A stretch of DNA of 17,823 bases from Candidatus Sumerlaeota bacterium (GTDB lineage: Bacteria; Sumerlaeota; Sumerlaeia; JADFCT01): the NCBI GenBank assembly GCA_026398575.1, contig JAPLSP010000185.1, positions 1-17,823 on the forward strand, in the 5' to 3' direction. Position numbers and translations under genes: made by a program. Of this stretch, positions 7,193 through 14,029 are shown piece by piece. The notes beneath the pieces were generated by a model that ran no database searches, was not told the DNA's origin, and worked only from the letters and a program-made list of their open reading frames with translations. How positions within the stretch are numbered: position 1 is the stretch's first letter; every line of letters begins with the position of its first letter.

Positions 7193-7227
7193 GATTTACG
7201 ATTTACGAATGACGATTTATGATTGAA
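7193..7227. repeat. GATTTAC heptamer array upstream of NIF3
   Basis: Five 7-bp units: GATTTAC, GATTTAC, GAATGAC, GATTTAT and GATTGAA. They directly precede the NIF3 start codon, where a ribosome-binding site would be expected and is not seen. Confidence 0.8.
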
Positions 7228-7316
7228 GAAATCTATAGATTAAAAACTTGGAAATTCATTTTCAGATTGTGAGCACTGAAAGCCAACTATCGCCATTGCC
7301 AAAAGAAACAGTCTCG

Positions 7317-7347
7317 AATCGTCAATCGTCAATCTAAAATCGTAAAT
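7317..7347. repeat. heptamer array in the opposite orientation, beside the tRNA
   Basis: Units AATCGTC, AATCGTC, AATCTAA and AATCGTA are complements of GATT-type heptamers. With 7193-7227 they form an inverted arrangement around about 90 bp holding no gene. They end a few bases past the tRNA 3' end. Confidence 0.8.
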
Positions 7348-7354
7348 GAAAAAG

Positions 7355-7428
7355 TGGGCCCACCTGGACTCGAACCAGGGACCAACCGGTTATGAGCCGG
7401 TGGCTCTAACCAACTGAGCTATGGGCCC
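7355..7428 (-). tRNA. tRNA with CAU anticodon, probably tRNA-Ile2
   Basis: A full 74-nt cloverleaf on the minus strand. The acceptor stem is GGGCCCA/TGGGCCC, the D-arm is GCTCAGTTGGTTAGAGC, and the anticodon arm is CCGGCTCATAACCGG with anticodon CAT at 7392-7394. The T-arm is CCTGGTTCGAGTCCAGG, with discriminator A at 7355. CCA is not encoded, and a TTTTT run follows one base later. The anticodon-loop context CTCATAA and the absence of initiator features resemble minor isoleucine tRNAs. In those, the anticodon C is converted to lysidine by TilS and reads AUA. Elongator tRNA-Met is the alternative; initiator is unlikely because position 1 pairs with the 3' strand. Confidence 0.95.
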
Positions 7429-7445
7429 GTTTCTGCGCGCGGCCA

Positions 7446-7486
7446 ATTGGCGCAAGACAAATGCAATTGCGAGCCATTGGCGCAAG
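7446..7486. repeat. short direct repeat with 30-bp period
   Basis: ATTGGCGCAAG occurs at 7446-7456 and 7476-7486, in the gap between the tRNA and the ribbon-helix-helix gene. No gene is seen here. Confidence 0.6.
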
Positions 7487-7522
7487 CAACTGCAGAAAGA
7501 TTAGATGGAAGAACGGGCTGGT

Positions 7523-7837
7523 TCAAGAGTTTGTTTTGGATGATGATTTCGCCGGTCTCTTGTGGAGCGCCTCGGCTTTGTGCGAAGAGCAGGTGATTTC
7601 AACGCCGTTGCAGTCGCCGCAGGTCTCGATCTGATGATCCTTGGCGAACGCGTCCCAATGCCGCCGCTGATCGGGCGTCAGGATTCCACTGCCCATGCAC
7701 AAGGGACAAACGTTGTCGAGCGCCGCCAGGACCGCCGCGCGGATAAATTCCGAGCGGTTCGGGATGCGCGCCATGGCCTCGGCCAGCGAATCCTCGGCTT
7801 TGAAGGTGATGATTTCGTGCTTGCGTTTGTTGGGCAT
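7523..7837 (-). CDS. small ribbon-helix-helix (CopG-like) protein with CxxC pairs
   Basis: A 104-residue basic protein. Residues about 8-42 (EIITFKAEDSLAEAMARIPN, then RSEFIRAAVLAAL) look like a ribbon-helix-helix DNA-binding unit: a strand with alternating side chains, then two helices. The second half has Cys44/Cys47 (CPLC) and Cys73/Cys76 (CGDC), with His60, His68 and Cys83 nearby, which suggests a zinc or other metal site. A dimeric metal-dependent transcription regulator is the natural inference, but target and metal are unknown. The Lys/Ser-rich tail is probably disordered. The gene stands alone on the minus strand, so autoregulation or a distant target is as likely as control of a neighbour. 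The Shine-Dalgarno sequence is weak. Confidence 0.8.
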   Translation of the reverse strand: MPNKRKHEIITFKAEDSLAEAMARIPNRSEFIRAAVLAALDNVCPLCMGSGILTPDQRRHWDAFAKDHQIETCGDCNGVEITCSSHKAEALHKRPAKSSSKTNS

Positions 7838-7950
7838 GATAGTAATCTCGCTTTTTTCGCGCGCCTCTGCTCACTCGCTCGCGTTTCCTCGCGATGGTTC
7901 CCTTTGGTTTTTGAGATTGTCCCATTCGCTCTGGCGCCAAGTCAAACCTT

Positions 7951-8004
7951 GTCCTTGTGGTCCTTGCGGTCCTTGGGGTCCCTGCGGTCCTTGTTGTCCT
8001 TTGC
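7951..8004. repeat. nonamer tandem array (GTCCTTGNG)
   Basis: Six 9-bp units with core GTCCTTG and variable last bases lie in the gap between the divergent ribbon-helix-helix gene and the leuC-type gene. The rest of 7838-8135 shows no gene. The core resembles the GTCCGTG decamers at 1222-1280. Confidence 0.85.
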
Positions 8005-8117
8005 CCCTTCGCTTGATTGGCCGAAAAACGTGGATTTGCGAAATGCAGGCAGGATATATTTCGCCTTTAGCAAATAGCTGTGATCAACCCATTGACTGAT
8101 ATTTTTGTTTTTGCATG

Positions 8118-8125
8118 AGGAAGGA
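8118..8125 (+). promoter_or_regulatory. ribosome-binding site that decides the leuC start
   Basis: AGGAAGGA lies 10 bases before ATG 8136. The upstream in-frame ATG 8115 begins before this site and has only a T-rich stretch ahead of it, so 8136 is preferred. Confidence 0.75.
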
Positions 8126-8135
8126 TAAGCTTCGT

Positions 8136-9404
8136 ATGCCTGCTCAAACTTTCGCTCAAAAAATCCTCGCCCGAAAGGCGGGGCTCGATTCGGCGCCCGT
8201 GGGGCAGATCGTTTCGGTCACGCCCGACTATATCCTCTCGCATGACAACACCGCCGCCATCATCGAAACGTTCCGCAAAATGGGCGTCGAAAAGGTGTTC
8301 GATCGCCGCGCGCTGCTGGTTATCCTCGACCACGTAGTTCCCGCCGCGAGCCAGGTTCATGCCGAGAATCACCAGAAAATCCGCGCTTTTGTCGAGCAGC
8401 AGGGCATTCCCAATTTCTTTGACTGCGGCGTCGGCGTTTGCCATACCGTCCTCTACGAAAATGGATTTGCCTTCCCAGGCGCGCTCCTGCTCGGTTCGGA
8501 TTCCCACACCTCGACGGCGGGCGCGTTTGGCGCCTTCGCGCCGGGCATCGGGCGCACGGAAACAGCGGCGGTCTGGGCAACGGGCAAGATCTGGCTTCGC
8601 GTGCCCGAAAGCATGAGAATCACGGCGAACGGCGTCCTGCCGGTCGGGGTTTATTCGAAGGACCTGATGCTCGAAATCCTGCGCCTGATCCGCGCGGACG
8701 GCGCCGATTACCGCTGCGTGGAGTACGCCGGCGCGGCCATTGACGCCATGGGGATTGAGGAACGCGTCACGCTGACGAACATGGCGGCGGAGATCGGCGC
8801 GAAGGCGGGCGTATGCTTTGCGGACGATCTGACGCGCGAATACCTTGAAGCGCACGGCGCGCCGCCGGGATCGTATTCGGAAGTGGTCTCGGATCCCAAT
8901 GCCGAATACATCGAGCGGATCGAAATTGACGCCTCGCGCCTCGCGCCCAAGCTGGCCTGCCCGCATCAAACCGACAATGTCTGCGACGTGCTGGAGCGGT
9001 CCGGGCGCAAGGTGAATCAGGTCTTCATCGGGGCGTGCACCAACGGCAAACTCTACGACCTCGAAGTGGCGGCGCGAATCATGAAGGGGCGCAAGGTTGC
9101 GCGCGGCGTGCGCATGATCGTTACCCCCGCTTCGCGCGCGATCATGACGGAGGCGCTGGAAAAAGGATTCGTGCAGACGCTCTTCGAAGCCGGCGCGATG
9201 ATTGGCGTGCCGGGATGCGGTCCCTGCCTGGGCGCGCATGGCGGCGTGCTGGCGCCGGGCGAAGTTTGCGTGGCGACGACGAACCGCAACTTCTGCGGCC
9301 GCATGGGCTGCCGCGACGCGGAGATATACCTGGCCAGCCCCGCCACGGCTGCGGCGACGGCAATCAAGGGAACGATCACCGATCCGCGGGAGTTTGAGTG
9401 TTAG
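8136..9404 (+). CDS. leuC: 3-isopropylmalate/homoaconitate dehydratase large subunit
   Basis: An aconitase-superfamily dehydratase large subunit of 422 residues. In leucine synthesis it would isomerise 2-isopropylmalate to 3-isopropylmalate together with a small LeuD subunit. Visible motifs include LDHVVP (64-69), the LLGSDSHTSTAGAFGAFAPG region (118-137), IGACTNGKLYDL with cluster ligand Cys301, GCGPCLG with ligands Cys361 and Cys364, and TTNRNFCGRMG (381-391). The length is that of the short LeuC/HacA type seen in archaea and many bacteria, not the roughly 470-residue enterobacterial form. Homoaconitase or a methylmalate-type dehydratase cannot be excluded from sequence alone. No leuD or leuB follows; the next gene encodes an unrelated exported protein after a 162-bp gap. 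The required small subunit must therefore be elsewhere. Confidence 0.92.
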   Translation: MPAQTFAQKILARKAGLDSAPVGQIVSVTPDYILSHDNTAAIIETFRKMGVEKVFDRRALLVILDHVVPAASQVHAENHQKIRAFVEQQGIPNFFDCGVGVCHTVLYENGFAFPGALLLGSDSHTSTAGAFGAFAPGIGRTETAAVWATGKIWLRVPESMRITANGVLPVGVYSKDLMLEILRLIRADGADYRCVEYAGAAIDAMGIEERVTLTNMAAEIGAKAGVCFADDLTREYLEAHGAPPGSYSEVVSDPNAEYIERIEIDASRLAPKLACPHQTDNVCDVLERSGRKVNQVFIGACTNGKLYDLEVAARIMKGRKVARGVRMIVTPASRAIMTEALEKGFVQTLFEAGAMIGVPGCGPCLGAHGGVLAPGEVCVATTNRNFCGRMGCRDAEIYLASPATAAATAIKGTITDPREFEC

Positions 9405-9553
9405 CTGGCGCTTCATATTTTTTTACGATTCTCGCGAACTTCTCGCCCGTCAGGCGCGTCTAATCAGCAATGCGCTTGCCCCGCATATCTATGTTGTATT
9501 GCCTTTTGAGTTATTGATCGCAGAATAGAAATTTCTGCGCCGTATAGTTATTT

Positions 9554-9560
9554 AAGGGGG
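9554..9560 (+). promoter_or_regulatory. strong ribosome-binding site of the exported-protein operon
   Basis: AAGGGGG sits six bases before ATG 9567 and fixes that start. The 162-bp gap upstream contains nothing else I can identify. Confidence 0.7.
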
Positions 9561-9566
9561 AAAGAT

Positions 9567-10799
9567 ATGGGCTTAAAATCTCTTTATGCGTTAATGATCG
9601 TATCGCTGCTGTGCGCGAGAGCGATTGCTGATGATGAGGCGTCGAACAGGCCCGTCGTCCGCTCGTTCACCTACGGCAGCGTATATGCCAAAAGCATCCC
9701 GGACGAAAACTACGGGCAAAAAGGCAAAACCACCCTCTATTCCGTCGGACGAGCGAGCGATACGCTGATATGCAGCTATGATTGGTTTGCGAATGAGATA
9801 TATATCGGAGGCGCCGGCGAAAGCACGGTCGTGCGCTTTGGCCCGTGGCAGCGAGGCGACAAACCTCAAGACGACCATCTCGCCATCGGCATCTATCGCG
9901 ACGGCAAAACCATTAAAGAATATTCAACCAAGCAAATCGAAGCGCTGGGAGCGGGCGTTTCCGAAAGCGTTTCGCATTACCAAGTCTTCGGCAAACGACT
10001 TGGCTTCCGATGGCTGAATGGCAATGACTATGTGTTTGAGGTTGAGGGCAGCAGTGGAAAGGTTTTCACCTTCGACACCAATACCGGCGCGGTAATTGAG
10101 AAGAAGGCGCAAAGCCCTGTCTCAAGCGATGGCCCCGTGCCCGCTAAGACGTCCACCAGCCCAGTCTTCGCGAGTCTGCCCCCGTACAGCCGCTTCCCGC
10201 CACAGGCTTCTCCGCATGCCAGTCAGGTTAGCGATAAGGTTAAGGCTCAAGCAGTACAAGCATTAGCAGACAGAATTAAACTTTACGGATCTAGGGTAGA
10301 TCAAATAGTCGCAATCGATGTTTCCGAACGCGCAGAGACTTTCTGCAAGCCGTACCAGTTCTTTTCTGTCGGCATTCCTGTGCCTGAAAAGAGGCCGATG
10401 ACTCCTGACGTTCTCTACTTCAGGATGGCTTCTTCAGCAGAGGCTTTCCCTGTCAATAGCGCCAAGGAAATCGCTGCGCTTCTATCAGCGCTCAAGAGAG
10501 AAGTTTCCAATGACGAGGCAGTTCTAAATATAGTTCATGTCTTTGCTGATATCCTCATCGCAGATATCAGAACCAGTATGCCTAAAAGAAAGAGCGTCAT
10601 CAATCAATATCAAGATCAGAAGCCGGAGGATTGGACTCTCGCAATTCTTAGTACTGATTCCGGTTGGAATGTCTCTGTAACAATGGTTACTGATATGAAC
10701 ATCGAATACTGCAAGCGATACAAACTCGCAATTTCCAAAGATGGGCAAATAACTGTAGTAGACGAGAAAGTTGTATACACTTATACAATGTATAAGTAG
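9567..10799 (+). CDS. exported protein of unknown function, paralogous N-terminal domain
   Basis: A 410-residue protein with a signal peptide (hydrophobic ALMIVSLLCARAIA, cleavage likely near residues 20-22). Residues about 30-175 form a domain shared with the next gene: a YAKSIP motif, SYDWF, IGIYRDGK, then EYSTKQIEALGA and a closing FTFDTNTGAVIE. The counterparts next door are YARCIP, TFDWY, FSFYIGDR, YTTTDLVKLGA and LAFDILTGGLCRIE. A Pro/Ser-rich linker (about 178-225) leads to a C-terminal region with no recognised family. That C-terminal half is visibly more AT-rich in codon choice than the first half, hinting at a fusion of segments of different origin. The next gene follows after 45 bp. 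I do not recognise a function; a periplasmic or surface location is inferred from the signal. Confidence 0.8.
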   Translation: MGLKSLYALMIVSLLCARAIADDEASNRPVVRSFTYGSVYAKSIPDENYGQKGKTTLYSVGRASDTLICSYDWFANEIYIGGAGESTVVRFGPWQRGDKPQDDHLAIGIYRDGKTIKEYSTKQIEALGAGVSESVSHYQVFGKRLGFRWLNGNDYVFEVEGSSGKVFTFDTNTGAVIEKKAQSPVSSDGPVPAKTSTSPVFASLPPYSRFPPQASPHASQVSDKVKAQAVQALADRIKLYGSRVDQIVAIDVSERAETFCKPYQFFSVGIPVPEKRPMTPDVLYFRMASSAEAFPVNSAKEIAALLSALKREVSNDEAVLNIVHVFADILIADIRTSMPKRKSVINQYQDQKPEDWTLAILSTDSGWNVSVTMVTDMNIEYCKRYKLAISKDGQITVVDEKVVYTYTMYK

Positions 10800-10844
10800 C
10801 GCATCATTAAACAATAAGCATTCTCTGGACCTGAGGTGAACACT

Positions 10845-11879
10845 ATGCGGCTTGTTACAATCACGTTTGCATTCACGCTGTCGGTTATGCTCAGCGCCGG
10901 CTTCGCATCGGCGAAAGCCGCTGGGAATGGCCCTTATGCGGCGGCCATTGATGGATATAGCCCATTCTATGCTCGCTGCATCCCGGAGGCCACCACCGGC
11001 AGCAAAGGCGTCACGCAGATAAAGCGCGTGCGAAAGGAAGGAGATGAGCTGATCGCCACCTTCGACTGGTACAACCGATCCGGGATCATCATGAGATGGT
11101 CGCCGATAGCAGGCAAGGTGGCGGTGATGCGCCCGCGGCAGGAGCAGGGATTGCCGCCTGAGAAGCAGATCGAATTCAGCTTTTATATCGGGGATCGCTT
11201 CCTGCGCTCTTATACGACGACGGACCTTGTCAAACTGGGCGCTGCGATGGAACTTGATTTGACGCCATCGAAACGGAGTCTCGGCGTCTCGTCAAGATGC
11301 GCCGCCTATCGCGTTGAAGGCTGCACGCAGGTCTGGAACACCAATGACTACTACTTCAGCGTAAGGCTGGATGAATCGCGGACGCTTGCGTTTGATATTT
11401 TGACCGGTGGATTGTGCCGCATCGAGAATGACGGAAGCAAGGAGCGCATGGTCCCTATGGGGAATGCGGCAGCGGAAGCGCCGGGTAGCGCAGCGGACCA
11501 AGCGATGAGCAATGCAGCGGCGGCGGCGAAGCGATACTATACCGACGCCGAAGCGCAAGCTTTTCAAAAGAAACTGGCGGAAGTCAAATGCCCGACGACG
11601 ATCACATCGGCCTGCGCCCAACTGGGAATTGAGTTGTCGCGGTTGGGGGTTGATGCTGCAAAGCCTGTCCAGAACCAACTCGGCGGCCCTGGATCGGCGG
11701 TGACGATGTATCACGTCTCGCAATTGAGCGACTCCTTTTCGATTGCGTTTCTGCATAACATTCATGACAACACGCCCGACGAATACCGCATATACTCGGT
11801 GGATATCTGGAATTTCAAAGAAAGGACTTCCGATGGAAAAAATCATCCAGACTCGCACACGCTCAGGAAGAGCCGCTAA
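10845..11879 (+). CDS. exported protein of unknown function, second copy of the shared domain
   Basis: A 344-residue protein with signal peptide (FAFTLSVMLSAGFASA; cleavage near residue 23). Residues about 30-200 share the domain of the preceding gene, here with extra cysteines (CIPEA, SSRCAAYRVEGC, GGLCRIE) that could form disulfides outside the cytoplasm. An Ala-rich linker follows. Then comes a C-terminal segment (from about residue 215) that is unlike its neighbour's and has a predicted strand-rich MYHVSQLSDSFSIAFLHNI. GAGGTGA at 10833-10839 favours ATG 10845 over the in-frame GTG 10836. Its 3' end overlaps the next gene by 47 bp in another frame. Function unknown; the shared domain and tight spacing imply joint action with both neighbours. 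Confidence 0.8.
   Translation: MRLVTITFAFTLSVMLSAGFASAKAAGNGPYAAAIDGYSPFYARCIPEATTGSKGVTQIKRVRKEGDELIATFDWYNRSGIIMRWSPIAGKVAVMRPRQEQGLPPEKQIEFSFYIGDRFLRSYTTTDLVKLGAAMELDLTPSKRSLGVSSRCAAYRVEGCTQVWNTNDYYFSVRLDESRTLAFDILTGGLCRIENDGSKERMVPMGNAAAEAPGSAADQAMSNAAAAAKRYYTDAEAQAFQKKLAEVKCPTTITSACAQLGIELSRLGVDAAKPVQNQLGGPGSAVTMYHVSQLSDSFSIAFLHNIHDNTPDEYRIYSVDIWNFKERTSDGKNHPDSHTLRKSR
11821..11826 (+). promoter_or_regulatory. ribosome-binding site inside the preceding gene
   Basis: AAAGGA lies six bases before ATG 11833. It selects this start over the open frame that begins at 11743, and it implies translational coupling with the upstream gene. Confidence 0.65.
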
Positions 11880-13824
11880 CGCCATCCGAAAATGCGCTGG
11901 CGTCCTATCGCCCTCCTTCCTCCTATCCCTCTCATTCCTCCTATTACTCCCATGCCTCCCATCGCCTGCCACAGCCGCCGAAGAAGATGCCATGTGGGAG
12001 CGCTCAGCCACCAAGCCCGTTCCCGACGGCGCCAAGATCACGCTCGAAACCGACCGGCAGGAATATTTCCTCGGCGAAAACATCCTCGTGCATTTCATTC
12101 TTACAAACACCGGCGCGCAGCCATTCGAGGCCGAATTCGGCGGCGACTATCGCGGATCGAGCCGCCACCTGCGCTTCAAAGTCACGGCGACCGACGAAGC
12201 CGGAAATCTCGCGGAAGACCCGGACCCGAATCCGATGTGCTTCGGCGGCATGGGCGGGCCGCGCACGCTCAAGCCGGGAGAGAAGTTTATTCAATCGCTG
12301 CCCTTGATGCGCTATCGCCGGATCATTCAGCCGGGCCGCTATACAATCACGGCGAAGCATGATTTCGGCTGGAAGGAAGAAGGCGAACGCAAACGCCCCA
12401 TCGGCGTGACAACGATCACGCTGCGCCTGCCCGACGCGTCGCAGACCGAGAGCGTTGTCACGCAGATGGAAAAACTGCCCGAGAATCCGGATTCCGTCTG
12501 GGGTCAGAAAACCAAGGAATACGCGGACTTCAGCTGCCTGTGCCAGCCGGTTTATCTGGAGCCGCTGATACGCCGGGCGCGGGCGGGAAACCTGCGCGCG
12601 CTCGCGGGCATCGGCAGTATGGCGACGACGCAGGCGACGCAAGCCTTGATCGAGATGGCCAACGCCGCCGACGCGAAACTCGCGCTCGACGCCGCCCTGA
12701 CATTGAACGGCCGGCTGCCCGATCCCGAATTCAAAAAAGAACTCCCCGGTCGCGGACCATTCCGGTTCGACGCGATGGAGAGTCGCCGGCGGTTGGCGGA
12801 AAAATCGTATGATGACAAATTCACGTCGCAGGTCCGCGCGCTGGCGGTGAAATTCCTCGGCCTGACTGAAACGCGCGAGATCGGCTGCGGCGCCTTCATG
12901 ATCCAGGCCGTCGGAACGCCCGATGAAGCGCCCGCCGTCATCGCCGCGCTCGACCGCGTCCTCGATCCGATGGTCCGCCCGCGGCACGACGCGAATGACA
13001 ACATCCTCGACTTCCCAGAGCCGCTGCCCGAGCTGATGCGCGCAATGCAATCGCTCCACAAGCGCGGCTTCACGCTCAACTCGGGCGGCCTCTCCGGCAA
13101 CGCCCAGATCATGCTCTGGTTCGCATGGCTGCAGAACGAGCCGGGGCCGCGTCCGCAGCGATGGTTGGAAATGGCCGAAGCCTTTGGGACGGGAAGCCAT
13201 TATCCGCTCAATGAAGCCGTCGTGCGTTCGATCCCAAGTCCGATGCCGCTTGAGTGCGCGAAATTCGTCGAAGGCGCCCTGGCCGATCGCGACTACGGCG
13301 TCTGCCGCGCCGCATGCGAGGTGGCGGGGAAATCGGGCCGGAAGGAATTCTACAAACCGCTCCTTGAAATCATCGCAACCGAACCGCATGAATGGCTCTT
13401 CCGCGCTGCCGCCGACGCCGCGCGTGATATAGCCACCAGCAACACTGCGCGCGAGCTTGCCACTAGCGATACTGCGCCCTCGTACAGCGCCGAATATGAC
13501 CTGCTCGAAGCCTGCGCCGACCGCCTCGACGACGAACACCTCTACCCCATCGCGCTCGACTATCTCCAAACCATCTTCGAAGGCCTGCCCGGCGGATGGA
13601 GCGGCCGCACCGACCTCACCCGCTCCGAACGCCTCGAACTGCGCAAGCAATGGAAAGCTTTCCTCACTGCCCACGCCGCCGACCTCCGCGCCAACAAAAA
13701 ATTCAAACTCACCGATCCCGCCCTCTCCGGCAGCGTCGCCGCCGCCCTCTTCGGCCACGCGAGATCGTTCCAGTTGCCCGACGGAAAAATCTGGCCGCCG
13801 CCTGCTACTCCTGCGCAAAACTGA
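11833..13824 (+). CDS. exported Ig-like plus HEAT-like repeat protein
   Basis: A 663-residue protein. The signal peptide has a basic N-region and the core FLLSLSFLLLLPCLPSPATA, with cleavage near residues 48-50. Residues about 65-200 look like an all-beta Ig/intracellular-proteinase-inhibitor-like domain. Its pattern KITLETDRQEYFLGENILVH, FILTNTGAQPFE, LKPGEKF and QPGRYTITAKH is typical of such folds. From about 225 to 570, repeated helical pairs (LRALAGIGSMATTQATQALI, ALIEMANAADAKLALDAALT, VAGKSGRKEFYKPLLEII) resemble HEAT/armadillo units, a protein-binding solenoid. No catalytic motif is seen. The gene starts inside the preceding one and is the third of the exported trio. A role as a binding scaffold in the envelope is an inference. 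Residues 531-548 hold a nine-residue tandem duplication. Confidence 0.82.
   Translation: MEKIIQTRTRSGRAANAIRKCAGVLSPSFLLSLSFLLLLPCLPSPATAAEEDAMWERSATKPVPDGAKITLETDRQEYFLGENILVHFILTNTGAQPFEAEFGGDYRGSSRHLRFKVTATDEAGNLAEDPDPNPMCFGGMGGPRTLKPGEKFIQSLPLMRYRRIIQPGRYTITAKHDFGWKEEGERKRPIGVTTITLRLPDASQTESVVTQMEKLPENPDSVWGQKTKEYADFSCLCQPVYLEPLIRRARAGNLRALAGIGSMATTQATQALIEMANAADAKLALDAALTLNGRLPDPEFKKELPGRGPFRFDAMESRRRLAEKSYDDKFTSQVRALAVKFLGLTETREIGCGAFMIQAVGTPDEAPAVIAALDRVLDPMVRPRHDANDNILDFPEPLPELMRAMQSLHKRGFTLNSGGLSGNAQIMLWFAWLQNEPGPRPQRWLEMAEAFGTGSHYPLNEAVVRSIPSPMPLECAKFVEGALADRDYGVCRAACEVAGKSGRKEFYKPLLEIIATEPHEWLFRAAADAARDIATSNTARELATSDTAPSYSAEYDLLEACADRLDDEHLYPIALDYLQTIFEGLPGGWSGRTDLTRSERLELRKQWKAFLTAHAADLRANKKFKLTDPALSGSVAAALFGHARSFQLPDGKIWPPPATPAQN
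13423..13476 (+). repeat. 27-bp tandem duplication within the HEAT-like gene
   Basis: Two 27-bp units, imperfectly conserved, encode RDIATSNTA and RELATSDTA back to back. They probably extend a loop of the solenoid. The unit length is a multiple of three, so the frame is kept. Confidence 0.75.
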
Positions 13825-14013
13825 TTCGCCTTCAAAACCTCCTCTCGCCTTAAAATCCGCTTGCAAACGGCTAACCTGCACGCGAAAGATGGGCTCGATT
13901 GTTTGGGGCTGTTTCAGAGCATCGCTTTTTAGGCTGGTCATATTCAGCATTCAGCGCTATATAGAATTAAAAATGCAAAACGGTTGACGGCGCATAATCA
14001 GATCTTGCGCTCA

Positions 14014-14021
14014 AAAGGAGG
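14014..14021 (+). promoter_or_regulatory. consensus ribosome-binding site of the ATPase/TPR pair
   Basis: AAAGGAGG lies eight bases before ATG 14030 and is the best Shine-Dalgarno in the window. The preceding 205-bp gap contains AT-rich sequence around 13958-13975 that may carry the promoter, but no convincing -35/-10 pair was found. Confidence 0.8.
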
Positions 14022-14029
14022 CTAAAGAA

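Noticed and set aside
8067..9416. 449-codon minus-strand open frame opposite the leuC-type gene
   Set aside because: It is an antisense shadow of a clearly homologous gene in GC-rich DNA; its product is Arg/His/Ala-rich without any family motif.
12004..13950. 648-codon minus-strand open frame opposite the HEAT-like gene
   Set aside because: The sense frame has a ribosome-binding site, a signal peptide and repeat structure; the antisense product has none and arises from strong third-position bias.
13984..14010. Sigma-70 promoter with TTGACG at 13984-13989 before the ATPase gene
   Set aside because: No matching -10 box lies at the expected distance, and the site is very close to the ribosome-binding site.
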